Counted from the first letter of the stretch, positions 53,734 through 63,045 are shown. The stretch: 64,000 nt of DNA from Phytomonospora endophytica (GCF_014202425.1 NZ_JACHGT010000007.1:1-64000); one strand, 5' to 3'. Program-made: numbers and translations. Notes: generated by a model from the letters alone, not told the origin.

Positions 53734-55247
53734 CAGCACGGCATCAGCGACGGGGTGCGTCCGCTGGTCGCGCGTGACTCGGCGAGGCAGATGTCGCGGA
53801 GGCGGGGATCGAGCGGGCTCGTGTTCTCCAGTCGCCACAGAGCGAGGCGCAGCCAGGCCGCGTCCGTCCATAGTGGTGTGTCAAGTCGGTAGGCGTTGGC
53901 CAGCCACAGCCCGACGCAGGCCGCGGCCGCGACGGCCTCGGTGAGGCGCGCGGCGAGATGGAGGCGCTCGGCCGGGGCTCTCCCGTTCGGGGCTGCCGGG
54001 CCGCCGAGACGGGCCGTGATGGTGTCGACGCGTTCCTTGAGGCTTTCGACCTGTCCGGCCGCCGGGCCGGTGACGGATCGTGTGTGCGCGGGCAGGGCGT
54101 TGAGGACGCTCGATCCGCCGATCGCCAGGGGCGAAAGGTGTTCCGGCGCGAACGCGGGCGGCGGTGCGCTCAGGTCCAGGGCTGCGCGGAGGCCGTCGTG
54201 GTCGACGTGTTCGGACCGGTATCCGTTGAGCAGCAGGGGGAACTGGGCCGTGAGCGAGGCGAGGTTGACCACGGTGCTTCCGTCGAAGAGCCCGACGACG
54301 CGGTGGTCGCGGACGACTTCGCGGTAGTCGCCGTCGGGTCCGGCGAGGTCGGCGAGGTCTTCGAGGAGCCGGTCGGTGCGGGTCGGCACGAGGTACTTCA
54401 CGACGGCCGACATGACGGCCATCTCGCCGGGGAGGGCGTGGATGGAGCGTGCGGCCACGAGGGCGACGGCCTCGTTGATCAGCCGGTCGGCGAGCGCGGT
54501 GGCGAGCACCTCGTCGTTCCAGGGCGTGGTGTCGTCGTTGGCCAGTGCGAGGCGCAGGGCGTGGTCGGCGGCTCCCAGGGAGAGGGCGGCGCACATGGTG
54601 CGGGTCAGCTGGAGTCCTTTGACGACCGTGGCGAGGCCGCTGCCGGGCGTGCCGATGAGCGTGCCGGCGGGGACGGTGACGCCGTCGAACTCGATACCGC
54701 TGATGTCGGCGCCGCGGATGCCGTGCGTGGGCACCTTCGGAAGGTGGCGCCAGCCGCTGTCGGGCAGGTCCTCCTTGTCGATGAGGTGCAGGTTCAAGGC
54801 GTCGCCTTCGCCTTTGGCGAGCAGGCAGAGGAGCCTGCCGCGGGTGGCGTTGTTGACCGGCCACTTGCGGCCGCGCAGCACGAATCCGCGCTCGGTGCGG
54901 ACGGCGGTGGTGTCGGTGGCGAGCAGGTCGGCGCCGTGCTCGGGTTCGGTGAGGGCCAGCGCGACGGGTGCGCCTTCGGTGATCAGCGCCGCCAGTCGCG
55001 CGGTCTGTTCCGGTGATCCGGACAGCCAGACGCCGACGGCTCCGAGGAAGGTCTTGCCGTGTGCGATCGCGAGGGTGAGATCGCGGGCGGCGATGGTGCG
55101 CAGTGCCGTGAGCAGCTCGGTGTGGTCGGTGAGCCGTCCGCCGAGGGACGCGGGAATGTAGAGGCCCTGCAGGCCCTGGCGGGTGAGTGCGTCGACGGCC
55201 TCGCTGGGGAACTTCTCGCTGTCGGGTTCGGTTGCGGGATAAGGCAT
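53733..55247 (-). CDS. Acyl-CoA dehydrogenase-like, acts on carrier-bound acyl
   Basis: A 504-residue flavoprotein of the ACAD family: N-terminal helical domain beginning at FPSEAVDALTRQGLQGLYIP, middle beta domain (ALTEPEHGADLLATDT, RGRKWPVNNA) and C-terminal helices. The position of the catalytic glutamate reads LFDGSTVVNLA, that is Asp in place of the usual YEGT Glu. In lipopeptide clusters such enzymes introduce a double bond into the ACP-bound acyl chain. ATG 55247 lies inside the last recognisable codons of the ligase; no Shine-Dalgarno is evident. It is coupled to the next gene by ATGA. Confidence 0.85.
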   Translation of the reverse strand: MPYPATEPDSEKFPSEAVDALTRQGLQGLYIPASLGGRLTDHTELLTALRTIAARDLTLAIAHGKTFLGAVGVWLSGSPEQTARLAALITEGAPVALALTEPEHGADLLATDTTAVRTERGFVLRGRKWPVNNATRGRLLCLLAKGEGDALNLHLIDKEDLPDSGWRHLPKVPTHGIRGADISGIEFDGVTVPAGTLIGTPGSGLATVVKGLQLTRTMCAALSLGAADHALRLALANDDTTPWNDEVLATALADRLINEAVALVAARSIHALPGEMAVMSAVVKYLVPTRTDRLLEDLADLAGPDGDYREVVRDHRVVGLFDGSTVVNLASLTAQFPLLLNGYRSEHVDHDGLRAALDLSAPPPAFAPEHLSPLAIGGSSVLNALPAHTRSVTGPAAGQVESLKERVDTITARLGGPAAPNGRAPAERLHLAARLTEAVAAAACVGLWLANAYRLDTPLWTDAAWLRLALWRLENTSPLDPRLRDICLAESRATSGRTPSLMPC

Positions 55248-56898
55248 CGGCGGCCTCGGTGCGGAAGCGCGCGCGGACGGCCGTTTCGAGCTCCTCGTAG
55301 ACGGCGGGCACGGCGTCGGCCATGAAGAGTTCGCGGAGATGCGCGCGCCGGACTTTGCCGCTGGTGGTGCGCGGAACGCCGCCGGGCCGGACCAGCACGA
55401 TGTTGGCGACCGGGACGCCGAGGGCCCGGTGCGCCGCGCGGCGCATGCGTTCGGCGAGGTCGGCCGGGGTGGTGCCGGCGAGTTTGGCGGCGCGCAGCTC
55501 GTGGACGACGACGCAGTGCTCGCGGCCGGTGTCGACGGAAAACGCGGCGCCGCGGAGTCCGGCGAGCGCGTCGTGGACCTCCGCGACGGCGTGCTCGATG
55601 TCGCGGGGGTGGAAGTTGCGGCCGGAGAGGATGATCAGCTCCTTGCGGCGGCCGACGACGTACAGTTCGCCGTCGTGCAGGAACCCGAGGTCGCCCGTGC
55701 GCAGGTACGGTCCGCGTCCGTCCACCGTGGTCGCCGCGAAGGTCTCGCCGGTGAGTTCGGGCCGGCCGAGGTAGCCGCGGGCGACGCTGCCGCCGCGCAG
55801 CCAGATCTCACCGTGGGAGCCGTCGGGCAGGACGTGCCGGGTCTCGGGATCGACGACGGTGACGTCGACGTCGGGTGTGGCGCGGCCGCTGGAGACCAGG
55901 CGCCGGTCGTCGACGGTGAGGGTCGCCGGTGGCCGGCCGGGCGGCGTGCTGGTGACCAGGAGCGTCGACTCGGCGAGTCCGTAGGCGGGACACAGGGTCT
56001 CTGGACGCAGGCCCCAGGGCGCGAAACGTTCGGCGAACTCGGCGACCGTGGCCGCACGGATCGGTTCGGCTCCGTTGACCGCGTATCGCCAGGCGCTGAG
56101 GTCGACGCCGTCCAGGTCGGTGTCCTCGATGTGCCGGACGCACAGGTCGTAGCCGAAGTCGGGTGCGGTCGAGTGGGTCGCGCGGTGGCCGGAGAGGGCG
56201 CGCAGCCATCGGTGGGGTGCCTTGGCGAAGGTGAGCGGGGACATGGAGACGCTTGTTCCGCCTTCGTTCAAGGGGAAGAGCAGCTGCCCGATGAGGCCCA
56301 TGTCGTGGTGGTGCGGCAGCCAGCCGGCGAAGACCATCGGGCCGTCGACGGGCATCTGGCGGGCCAGGTGCGCGAGGTTGTGGGCGAGGTTGTCGTTGCC
56401 GACCATCACGCCGCGCGGGGCCGTCGTCGAACCGGAGGTGTACTGAAGGAACGCGATGTCACCGGGGGCCGGATCGGCGGGCGTGCCGGTGGCGTCCAGG
56501 TCGAGTATCCGCACCGAGCCGGGCAGGTGGCGGGCGACCGTGTCGCGGAGTCGCGGGGTCGTGCAGGCGAAGGCGATACCGGCGTCGGCGACGATGCCCT
56601 CAACACGTTCGGCGCTGCCGGCCCCGGCGCCGGGAACCGGTGCGGGGACGGCGATCGCGCCGGCGTGGAGGCAGGCGAGGAACGCGCGGAGGAAGTCCGG
56701 GCCGGTCGGGTGGAGCAGCAGGACCGCCTCGCCGGCGGCCCCTGCGGCGGTCAACCGCGCGGCGGCCGCGCGCACGTCACGGTCGAGTTCGGCGTAGGTG
56801 ATCCTCAGCGCGGTCAGGTTCTCGTCGAGGAAGACGCACGCGACGGCGCCGGGACGTTCACGCGCGTGCCGTCGCAGGGCGCCGGTCAAGAACTCCAC
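55246..56898 (-). CDS. Fatty acyl-AMP ligase, no stop at its expected end
   Basis: An adenylate-forming FAAL that activates a fatty acid with ATP and passes it to the ACP. Landmarks: YTSGSTTAPRGVMVG, GWLPHHHDMGLIGQLLFPL, YRYAVNG-like AWRYAVNGAEPIR, YGLAESTLLVTS, YLRTGDLGFLHDGELYV, and SGKVRRAHLRELF near the end. GTG 56898 has GGGAG eight bases upstream and overlaps the reductase stop by 13 bases. The given end is where homology stops (about residue 551). The frame itself has no stop here and stays open to 53881, overlapping the whole upstream part of the dehydrogenase in another frame. Confidence 0.82.
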
Positions 56899-58034
56899 GC
56901 GCTCGGCTCCCGTGTCATGGCTCGTGGTTCCGGCAGGCGGCCCGCGTCGGCGAGGTGCCGGAAGATGCGGAAGAAGTGCGCCCGGTCCAGATCCGGCGAG
57001 GTCTCGCCCAGGGCCCGGGTGGTCTCGGCGCACGCCACCTCAGGGAGCAGGTGGCCGGGCGTGCGGCCGAGGAGGTGGGAGATCGCCTCGGACAGGGCGA
57101 GTACGACGAAGGCGCTGGGTAGCGCGAGTCGTTCGCGGAGGGCGGCGTCCCACTCGTCGAGGGTGACTTCGCTGAGCTCGTAGCCGAAGGCGCGGGCGTG
57201 AGCGAAGATGTCGGCGGTGGCGACCGGGGTGGGGTGCACGGGGTGGAAGGTGCGGCCGGCGGCGTCCGGTCGCTGCGACAGGCTGACGATCGCGCGTGCG
57301 ACGAAGTCCACGGGTGCCGCGGGGAAACGGCCGGGGCAGACCGGGGCGAGGCCGGTCTCGACCGCCGCGCGAATGAGGCGGACCTCGACGTCGCCTTCCG
57401 GGCAGGCGCCGGTGCGGCTGTCGCCGAGGATGATGCCGGGCCGGTGGACGGTGACGGGCAGGCCCGCCGCCCCGGCCGCGCGGACGAGCTGTTCGGCGGC
57501 GAGTTTGCTTCGCGCGTAACCGATCCCGCAGGCGTACTCCTCTTTCGGCGCGGTCGACTCCTCGATGGTGCCGACTCCGGCGGCGCGCGCCGAACCGAAG
57601 GCGGCCAGCGTCGACACGTGGTGGAGGTGCTTGGGCCTCCCGTGCCGGGCGAAGGCGATGGCCACTTCGGTGCCCACGACGTTGGCGGGCGCGAGCCGGG
57701 CGCGGTCGGCGACCATGCTGACCCATGCCCCGCAGTGGTACACGGCGTCGACGCGTTCGGCGAGTGCGTCGTAGTCGGCGGCGCCGAGACCGAAGCGGGG
57801 ACGGGTGAAGTCGCCGTGCACGGTCGTGACGCGCCGGGTCAGTTCCGGTTCGGCGCCGAGTTCGGCGAGCCGTTCGACGAGGCGCCGCCGGGCGCCGGCG
57901 CCGCTCTTGCCGCGGACCAGGCAGTGGACGCCGGTTCCGGTGCGCCGCAACAACTCCAGGCAGACGTGCCCGCCGAGGAAGCCGGTCGCGCCCGTCAGCA
58001 GTACGTTCCGCACCGGCTCGGATGTACGTGTCAT
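56886..58034 (-). CDS. NAD(P)-dependent thioester reductase-like protein
   Basis: A 382-residue extended short-chain dehydrogenase of the male-sterility/thioester reductase group, which reduces a carrier-bound acyl thioester to an aldehyde or alcohol. The dinucleotide site is LLTGATGFLGGHV; the catalytic pair is in IGYARSKLAAEQL (YxxxK); HRPGIILGDS and the VDFVARAIV segment are typical. I use ATG 58034; a TTG three codons upstream is possible. TAAGAT lies eight bases before the ATG. It is the first gene of the acyl cassette and overlaps the ligase start by 13 bases. Confidence 0.87.
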   Translation of the reverse strand: MTRTSEPVRNVLLTGATGFLGGHVCLELLRRTGTGVHCLVRGKSGAGARRRLVERLAELGAEPELTRRVTTVHGDFTRPRFGLGAADYDALAERVDAVYHCGAWVSMVADRARLAPANVVGTEVAIAFARHGRPKHLHHVSTLAAFGSARAAGVGTIEESTAPKEEYACGIGYARSKLAAEQLVRAAGAAGLPVTVHRPGIILGDSRTGACPEGDVEVRLIRAAVETGLAPVCPGRFPAAPVDFVARAIVSLSQRPDAAGRTFHPVHPTPVATADIFAHARAFGYELSEVTLDEWDAALRERLALPSAFVVLALSEAISHLLGRTPGHLLPEVACAETTRALGETSPDLDRAHFFRIFRHLADAGRLPEPRAMTREPSAWSS

Positions 58035-58124
58035 ATCGGGCAATCTTAGGCAGAACGCCTAGGCTGTGGGCGTTCAGGCCGGGACGATCCTCCGTCGCGG
58101 GCCGCTCCTTTGAAAGGCTCACCA

Positions 58125-58673
58125 GTGATCAACGATCTCCAGACCCGCAAGCTCGACCGGGCCTTCGGGCACCTCGACGTCGACAAGAACGGCTCGATCG
58201 AGTACCAGGACCTGATCGACCTGGCCAGCAGGCTGCTGTCGGCCTTCGAGGTGACGCCGGCGTCGGACAAGGGCCAGGCGGTGCTGGACTCCTTCGAGGG
58301 CTTCTGGGACGCGATGGTCGCCGCCGCCGACATGGACGGCGACCGCCGCCTCAGCCCGCAGGAGTGGCGCGCGGGCATGAGCGGTGCCTTCATCGAGCGC
58401 GACGGCGGCTTCGACCGGAGCATGCGCCCGGCGGTCAAGGCTGTCGCCGACCTGCTCGACACCGACGGGAACGGAACCCTGAGCATCGAGGAGTTCCGCG
58501 CGATGCAGCGCGCCTTCGGCACCGCCGCCGAAGACGTCGAACCCGCCTTCGCGCGCATCGACACCGACGGCAGCGGTGAGCTCACCGTCGGCGAACTGGT
58601 CGAGGCCGCGCGGCAGTTCTACATCGGCGCCGACGAGTCGGCACCGGGGAACTCGTTCTTCGGGCCGATCTAG
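58125..58673 (+). CDS. Calerythrin-like EF-hand calcium-binding protein
   Basis: A 182-residue protein with four EF-hands of the calerythrin/sarcoplasmic calcium-binding type. The 12-residue loops are at 18-29 (DVDKNGSIEYQD), 69-80 (DMDGDRRLSPQE, with Arg at the usual glycine), 112-123 (DTDGNGTLSIEE) and 146-157 (DTDGSGELTVGE); loop 2 is likely weakest. It is cytosolic and probably a calcium buffer. GTG 58125 has GAAAGG seven bases upstream. It is divergent from the acyl cassette and ends in a perfect terminator. Confidence 0.92.
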   Translation: MINDLQTRKLDRAFGHLDVDKNGSIEYQDLIDLASRLLSAFEVTPASDKGQAVLDSFEGFWDAMVAAADMDGDRRLSPQEWRAGMSGAFIERDGGFDRSMRPAVKAVADLLDTDGNGTLSIEEFRAMQRAFGTAAEDVEPAFARIDTDGSGELTVGELVEAARQFYIGADESAPGNSFFGPI

Positions 58674-58690
58674 CGCGGACACGAACGACG

Positions 58691-58714
58691 GCCCGCACCG
58701 GCATCGGTGCGGGC
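58691..58714 (+). terminator. Terminator of calerythrin gene
   Basis: Perfect 10-pair stem GCCCGCACCG/CGGTGCGGGC with a GCAT tetraloop, 18 bases past the stop. Confidence 0.8.
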
Positions 58715-58759
58715 AGTCGTGTTCGGTACGGCCCCGTGCCTTCGGATGGAGCCGTCGGT

Positions 58760-58794
58760 GCACGCCCGGCGCGACGAGATCGCGCCGGGCGTGC
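58760..58794 (-). terminator. Terminator of beta-helix gene
   Basis: A 15-pair stem (58760-58774 with 58780-58794) closing a CGAGA loop, five bases past the stop of the minus-strand gene at 58800. With the hairpin at 58691 it separates the two convergent genes. Confidence 0.8.
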
Positions 58795-58799
58795 CGACA

Positions 58800-60860
58800 T
58801 CAGGGCGTGTCGCCGATGGAGATGTCGTCCACGTAGAGCGTCGTCCCCACGGTTCCGGGGCCGGTGAGGTACGCCCACACCGTGGTGGTGCCCGACGGGG
58901 CCGCGAAGTTCGCCGACGCCTGCTGCCACGTGGTGGTCAGGGCCGGGAGCTGCACGATGTCGGTCTGGAGGGTCTCCTGGTTCACGTTGAGCCACTTGAT
59001 GGTGAGCTTCGGTGCGACCGTGGTGCCGGTGGCTCCCTTGGCCCACAGGCGAACGGTCTTGTCGCCGGGGGTGATGGCGTTTCCGGGGAAGGCCGAGACC
59101 GTGGCGCCCCAGCCGTCGGGCGCCGTGGCCTTGATCTCCAGGCTGTGCGTACCGCCGTGTGCCGCGGCGGTGCTCTGGGCCAGTGCCGCCGAGAACCACA
59201 CGCCCCAGGTTCCGGTGCCGGTGCCCTCAAGGGTGGCGGTGGCGGCGTCGAGGACGTTGGCGACGTCCGGCGGCGGGCCCTGGTCGCTGGTGCTGCCCTG
59301 GTCCTGGTTGAACGGGGCGGCGCGCCAGGTGTCCCAGCTGATCGTCTCGCCGTAGCCCTTCGCGAACTTCCACGGACCGTAGTAGTGGTTGTTCGCGAAG
59401 ACGTTGCCGTTGTTGTACATGACGGCGTTCTGGATGTCGCCGACCGTCCAGGGCGCCCAGCTGATGTTGTTGGCGCCCGACGCGATCAGCGCGTTGGCCC
59501 CGCAGTACGTGCCGGTGCACGGCACGGCGGCGGGGTTGAAGCGGAACTCGTTGTCGGTGACCTCGACGTTCTTCGCGTGCCAGCGGCAGTCGGTCTTGTA
59601 CGGTTCCTGGCTGATCTGGGTGTAGCAGGGGTGCGCGAAGGTCCGCGGTTCGGGATAGGCCGTATCCGCCTCGCCCGCGGGCTTTCTGACCAGCGTCGGC
59701 GCGACCAGCGGGGTGCAGTAGCCGGTGCTGGTGTTGCCGTAGGAGTTGCAGAAGCGGTTGGCGCTCTCGAAGATCGAGACGCCGGAGAAGTTGTCCTCGA
59801 AGGCGTTGCCGTAGACCCGCAGCTTCGTCGAACCCGAGATCGTGCTGGCCAGTCGCGGCTCGCCACCGGACTCGGAGAGGTAGATGGCCGGAGCCGGTGA
59901 ACCGGTGTTGCGCACGCCCTTCACCCAGGCGTTGCGCTTGAAGGTGTTGTTGCGAATGGTCGCGTTGTAGCTGATCTCGTAGAACAGGCCTTCGTCGTCG
60001 TTGTGGTCGATGTAATTGCCTTCGAAAAGGAAATCGATGTTGTTCGTGTCGGCCCACAAACCGACGCTCTTGTTGTCGTGCACCCAGTTGTTGGTGACCT
60101 TGGCGCCGTTGACGTCCCAGAACTTCGCGCCACCCGTGCAGCCGCAGCCCGGAATGATCGATTCCCAGTCGTCGGTGTTGTTACCGGCGATCTCGTTGTG
60201 GTCGACGACGATGTTCTTGATCGCCGAGTCACTTTCGATGGGGTCCTGGAACATACTGAACCCGTACTGCCCATTGTCCTTGATGCAGTTGTAGCTCAAT
60301 ACGGAACGACTGCCGATCATGACGCCGGCGCCGTCGTTGTTCTGGATGGTGTTGTGATCCACGACCCAGCCGTCGGCGTTGCCGTGGTTGATCACACCTT
60401 CGTCGCCGTTGCTCTTGCCGGTGCCGAAGTTGCGGATCGTCAGGTACCGGATGGTCACGTTCTCCGCGTCGCTCTCGAACGCGAAGAGGTTCAGGTTCTT
60501 CCCGTCGAGGATCGCCCCGGGGCCGCCCACGAAGGTGGCGCCCGTACCCGGCACGATCTTGCTGTACAGGCCGGTGCCGAAGGTGTGCTCGCCCGGCGCG
60601 AACCAGTACGTGGCTCCGGCCTGGGAGAAGTTGAAGCCGGTGTTGTCCCCCTTGGGGACGGTCACCGCACCCTGGGGGGCGGTCGCCGGACCGGTGAGCA
60701 GTGCGGTGTTGCCGCAGATCTGCGCGGGCGGGGTGGTCGGCGCGGCGGCCGCCGCGTACGTCCCGGTCTTTTCCTCGGCGGCCTGCGCGGGCGCGGCCTG
60801 GAGGGCCGCGATCCCGAGAGCGCAGGTCACCACGAGCGCAATTTTTCGATTCGCCATCAC
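58800..60860 (-). CDS. Secreted parallel beta-helix protein with carbohydrate-binding-like domain
   Basis: A 686-residue exported protein: signal peptide (ALVVTCALGIAALQ, cleavage near AQAAEE), a right-handed parallel beta-helix (about 120-440; repeated N-rich coils such as WVVDHNTIQNNDGAGVMI, NWVHDNKSVGLWADTNNI, ATIRNNTFKRNAWVKGVRN) as in pectate lyase-like and NosD proteins, and a C-terminal jelly-roll domain (about 540-686) like CBM4/9 modules. It probably binds or cleaves a polysaccharide. Start is GTG 60860 (AAGGA eight bases upstream) or ATG 60857. A strong promoter and a long leader precede it. Confidence 0.88.
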   Translation of the reverse strand: MMANRKIALVVTCALGIAALQAAPAQAAEEKTGTYAAAAAPTTPPAQICGNTALLTGPATAPQGAVTVPKGDNTGFNFSQAGATYWFAPGEHTFGTGLYSKIVPGTGATFVGGPGAILDGKNLNLFAFESDAENVTIRYLTIRNFGTGKSNGDEGVINHGNADGWVVDHNTIQNNDGAGVMIGSRSVLSYNCIKDNGQYGFSMFQDPIESDSAIKNIVVDHNEIAGNNTDDWESIIPGCGCTGGAKFWDVNGAKVTNNWVHDNKSVGLWADTNNIDFLFEGNYIDHNDDEGLFYEISYNATIRNNTFKRNAWVKGVRNTGSPAPAIYLSESGGEPRLASTISGSTKLRVYGNAFEDNFSGVSIFESANRFCNSYGNTSTGYCTPLVAPTLVRKPAGEADTAYPEPRTFAHPCYTQISQEPYKTDCRWHAKNVEVTDNEFRFNPAAVPCTGTYCGANALIASGANNISWAPWTVGDIQNAVMYNNGNVFANNHYYGPWKFAKGYGETISWDTWRAAPFNQDQGSTSDQGPPPDVANVLDAATATLEGTGTGTWGVWFSAALAQSTAAAHGGTHSLEIKATAPDGWGATVSAFPGNAITPGDKTVRLWAKGATGTTVAPKLTIKWLNVNQETLQTDIVQLPALTTTWQQASANFAAPSGTTTVWAYLTGPGTVGTTLYVDDISIGDTP

Positions 60861-61071
60861 TGGCTACGTCCTTTGCGTGAGAATGAGGCGCGAGCGCCGC
60901 AAGGGATGACCCGAGAACCGGTCATTAATTCACGAAGAACCCTTTGCATCCAGCACCTTTCTTACCGAGTTGAGCGGGCAGCGCAACCCCATGGCGACGC
61001 CCTTTGGCACGCGCCGCCACTTTGGCTTGGGATTACAAACTTTTATAAACCGGACAGTGCGAGCCCGTCAA
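60861..61071 (-). promoter_or_regulatory. Promoter and about 175-base leader of beta-helix gene
   Basis: Minus-strand TTGACG (61071-61066), 18-base spacer and TATAAA (61047-61042) form a near-consensus housekeeping promoter. The transcript would carry a leader of about 175 bases before 60860 that can fold (ATGACC/GGTCAT and GGCGC/GCGCC hairpins near the gene). I cannot match it to a known riboswitch. The remaining bases to 61327 hold no gene I can support. Confidence 0.6.
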
Positions 61072-61327
61072 GACCTGACGGCAATGAAAGATTTTCGCCG
61101 GATTGTGCACACATCGCCCGCACGGAATGCCCTGGAAAAGTGACGAAGGGTAGCCGAAATTCGCGGCGCGCGGTGCACGAATTCCACCGATAGCAACTGA
61201 ATTTCGGTCACCTGAGCGTTTGCCGACGGCACGGCGAGTGACGACATGGCGAATCGCGCGCCACGTCGCGACATTGCGCCAGCATGCATTGGATATGCGT
61301 TTGTGAGCCGATCGTCTCCCGGCTGTT

Positions 61328-62149
61328 TCAGAGCCCGTACCCGAGGGTGAGGAGCACCGTGCCCGCCAGTCCGAGCGCGCTGAGCGCCCCGAGGAGCACC
61401 AGGCCGATCACCTTGCCCCAGCGGCCCTCGTCGGCGCGCAGGACCGTGCCGGGGGCCTCGGGGTCGTAGACGACCTCGATGTCCTTCGGTGCCCACGTCG
61501 ACGCCGAGGAGTAGAGACCGGGGAATGTGCGGGTGTTCCCTCTCTTGTCGGTGTAGAGGTGAAGCCGCTTGTACTGGCCGTTGTGCGAGTACGCCGCGAC
61601 CGCCTTGACGCCACGCTTGGGCAGGCTCCAGGCCAGCGCCGTGGCCGGGATCTGGATGACCGCCGCGGCGAACACGAAGGCGGTGATGCCCCCGACGATG
61701 AGCACGGCGGTGATCGGCCAGAACCCGCCCATGATCCCGGCGTAGGTGGCGCATCCGGCCAGCAGGAGCACAACGGTGATCGCACCGATCTGGAAGCCGT
61801 TGAGCCCCTCGGGCGGCTCCGCCGGGATGTCGCGGGAGGCGACCACCCACACACCGTTGACCTCCCGGTCGCCTTCGGTCGGCTCGGGCAGGGCGTCGAG
61901 CACCGCCCGGGCGAAGGCGGCGGCCTCGTCGGTGTCGACGTCGCCGATCCGGAAGACGGCCGGCTCGTCCTCCCACCGCGACTTCAGCGTGATCGCGAAG
62001 GTCCGCTCCCCCGCCTCCGCGACGGCGATCGCCTTGAGCGGGATCCGGTGCTCGAAGTCCACCTGGGTCAGGTACAGGTCCTCGCCGTCGAGCCGCATCG
62101 AGGTGTCGTCGCCGCTGTTGAGGACAGGGGCGGCAGGGGTGATCGACAT
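61328..62149 (-). CDS. Membrane protein with DUF3592-like region
   Basis: A 273-residue protein: cytosolic first part (1-115) with beta strands (DLYLTQVDFEHRIPL, ERTFAITLKSRWED), three to four spans (about 120-180 and 245-273) and between them a beta region with YDPEAPGTVLRADEGRW that resembles the extracytoplasmic strands of DUF3592 proteins. No function can be assigned. ATG 62149 is preceded by TAGGAT at seven bases, which could act as a -10 box of a leaderless mRNA or, as AGGAT, a weak ribosome site. Confidence 0.75.
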   Translation of the reverse strand: MSITPAAPVLNSGDDTSMRLDGEDLYLTQVDFEHRIPLKAIAVAEAGERTFAITLKSRWEDEPAVFRIGDVDTDEAAAFARAVLDALPEPTEGDREVNGVWVVASRDIPAEPPEGLNGFQIGAITVVLLLAGCATYAGIMGGFWPITAVLIVGGITAFVFAAAVIQIPATALAWSLPKRGVKAVAAYSHNGQYKRLHLYTDKRGNTRTFPGLYSSASTWAPKDIEVVYDPEAPGTVLRADEGRWGKVIGLVLLGALSALGLAGTVLLTLGYGL

Positions 62150-62255
62150 GAGCGTGATCCTAAGTGGGCATCGCCACCTGTCGATATCCGCCGGTTTCCT
62201 TCACCGCCGACCGATTCCGTCCGCCGGGCGTGCGCGGCCTCCCTATTCTGGGCGC

Positions 62256-62999
62256 GTGACTCCCCGCCGCCCGGTCACCCCACCCATGGCCATCGCGCTG
62301 GCCGCCGGACTGACCGTGCTCTGGCACGCCATCCTGTTCGCCTCGGCTGAACTCGTGCCCGTGTTCGACGCGGCCTACCTGAGCACGACCCTCATCAACC
62401 TCAGCACCGCGCCGGTCGCGCTCGTCGCGGCGTTCGTGCTCGGCGACTGGCGGCTGACGGGGTTCGCGCCGACTCCGGCGCACGCGGCCGCCTCGCCGCG
62501 CGCGGGGCGGATTCTCCTGGTGCTGCCGCTGTTCGCGGTGAACCTCGTCTACCTCGCGCAGGGTTTCGAAGGCGACGCCGAAACGCTGCTGCGGCTCGCG
62601 GGGCTCTGCCTCGCGGTCGGGATCGCCGAGGAGAGCCTGTCGCGCGGAGTCGTCCAGCACGTCCTCGGCGGATTGCCCCCGGCACGCACGGCGATAGCGG
62701 TCGGAGTCCTCTTCGGACTCGGCCACGCGCTGTCGGGCGCCTGGTTCGAGACGCCTGTCGAAGACGTGGCCTTCCAGGTCGTGTCGACGACCGCCTTCGG
62801 TTTCGGCTATGCCGCCGCGCGCTTCCACCTGGCCACGATCTGGCCGCTGGTCGCCGCGCACGCGCTCGACGACCAGCTCCAACTCGCCAGCCCCGGCGCG
62901 GCCCCGTGGCCGGTGCAGCTCGCCGTGGCCGTCGCGTTCGTCGCGTACGGCTGGTGGCTCCTGCGACGGCCCGGTGTCGCGGCGGCGACGGCCACATAG
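62256..62999 (+). CDS. CPBP-family intramembrane metalloprotease
   Basis: A 247-residue membrane protein of the CPBP (Abi/Rce1-like) family. Motif 1 is EESLSRG (the EExxxR glutamate pair and arginine), motif 2 FGLGHALSG supplies a histidine and motif 3 lies in PLVAAHALDD. Seven to eight spans are predicted. CPBP proteases process prenylated or leader-bearing peptides in bacteria, or protect against bacteriocins. GTG 62256 has TATTCT six bases upstream: leaderless. Its substrate is unknown. Confidence 0.88.
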   Translation: MTPRRPVTPPMAIALAAGLTVLWHAILFASAELVPVFDAAYLSTTLINLSTAPVALVAAFVLGDWRLTGFAPTPAHAAASPRAGRILLVLPLFAVNLVYLAQGFEGDAETLLRLAGLCLAVGIAEESLSRGVVQHVLGGLPPARTAIAVGVLFGLGHALSGAWFETPVEDVAFQVVSTTAFGFGYAAARFHLATIWPLVAAHALDDQLQLASPGAAPWPVQLAVAVAFVAYGWWLLRRPGVAAATAT

Positions 63000-63023
63000 G
63001 ACTCCGGCCGGGCCGTCGAAGAA

Positions 63024-63041
63024 AGCCGTGCGCCCACGGCT
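63024..63041 (+). terminator. Short hairpin after CPBP gene
   Basis: Seven-pair stem AGCCGTG/CACGGCT with a CGCC loop, 24 bases past the stop and just ahead of the next operator. It is short, so only a candidate terminator. Confidence 0.4.
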
Positions 63042-63045
63042 GCTA

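Noticed and set aside
53881-55245. Roughly 455-residue C-terminal extension of the fatty acyl-AMP ligase
   Set aside because: The extension is Arg/Pro/His-rich and overlaps the well-conserved dehydrogenase in another frame; it looks like an out-of-frame reading, not a domain. The missing stop is reported as a finding instead.
60861-61035. Known riboswitch (cyclic dinucleotide or cobalamin type) in the beta-helix leader
   Set aside because: I could not find the conserved sequence boxes of these classes by eye; only generic hairpins are present.
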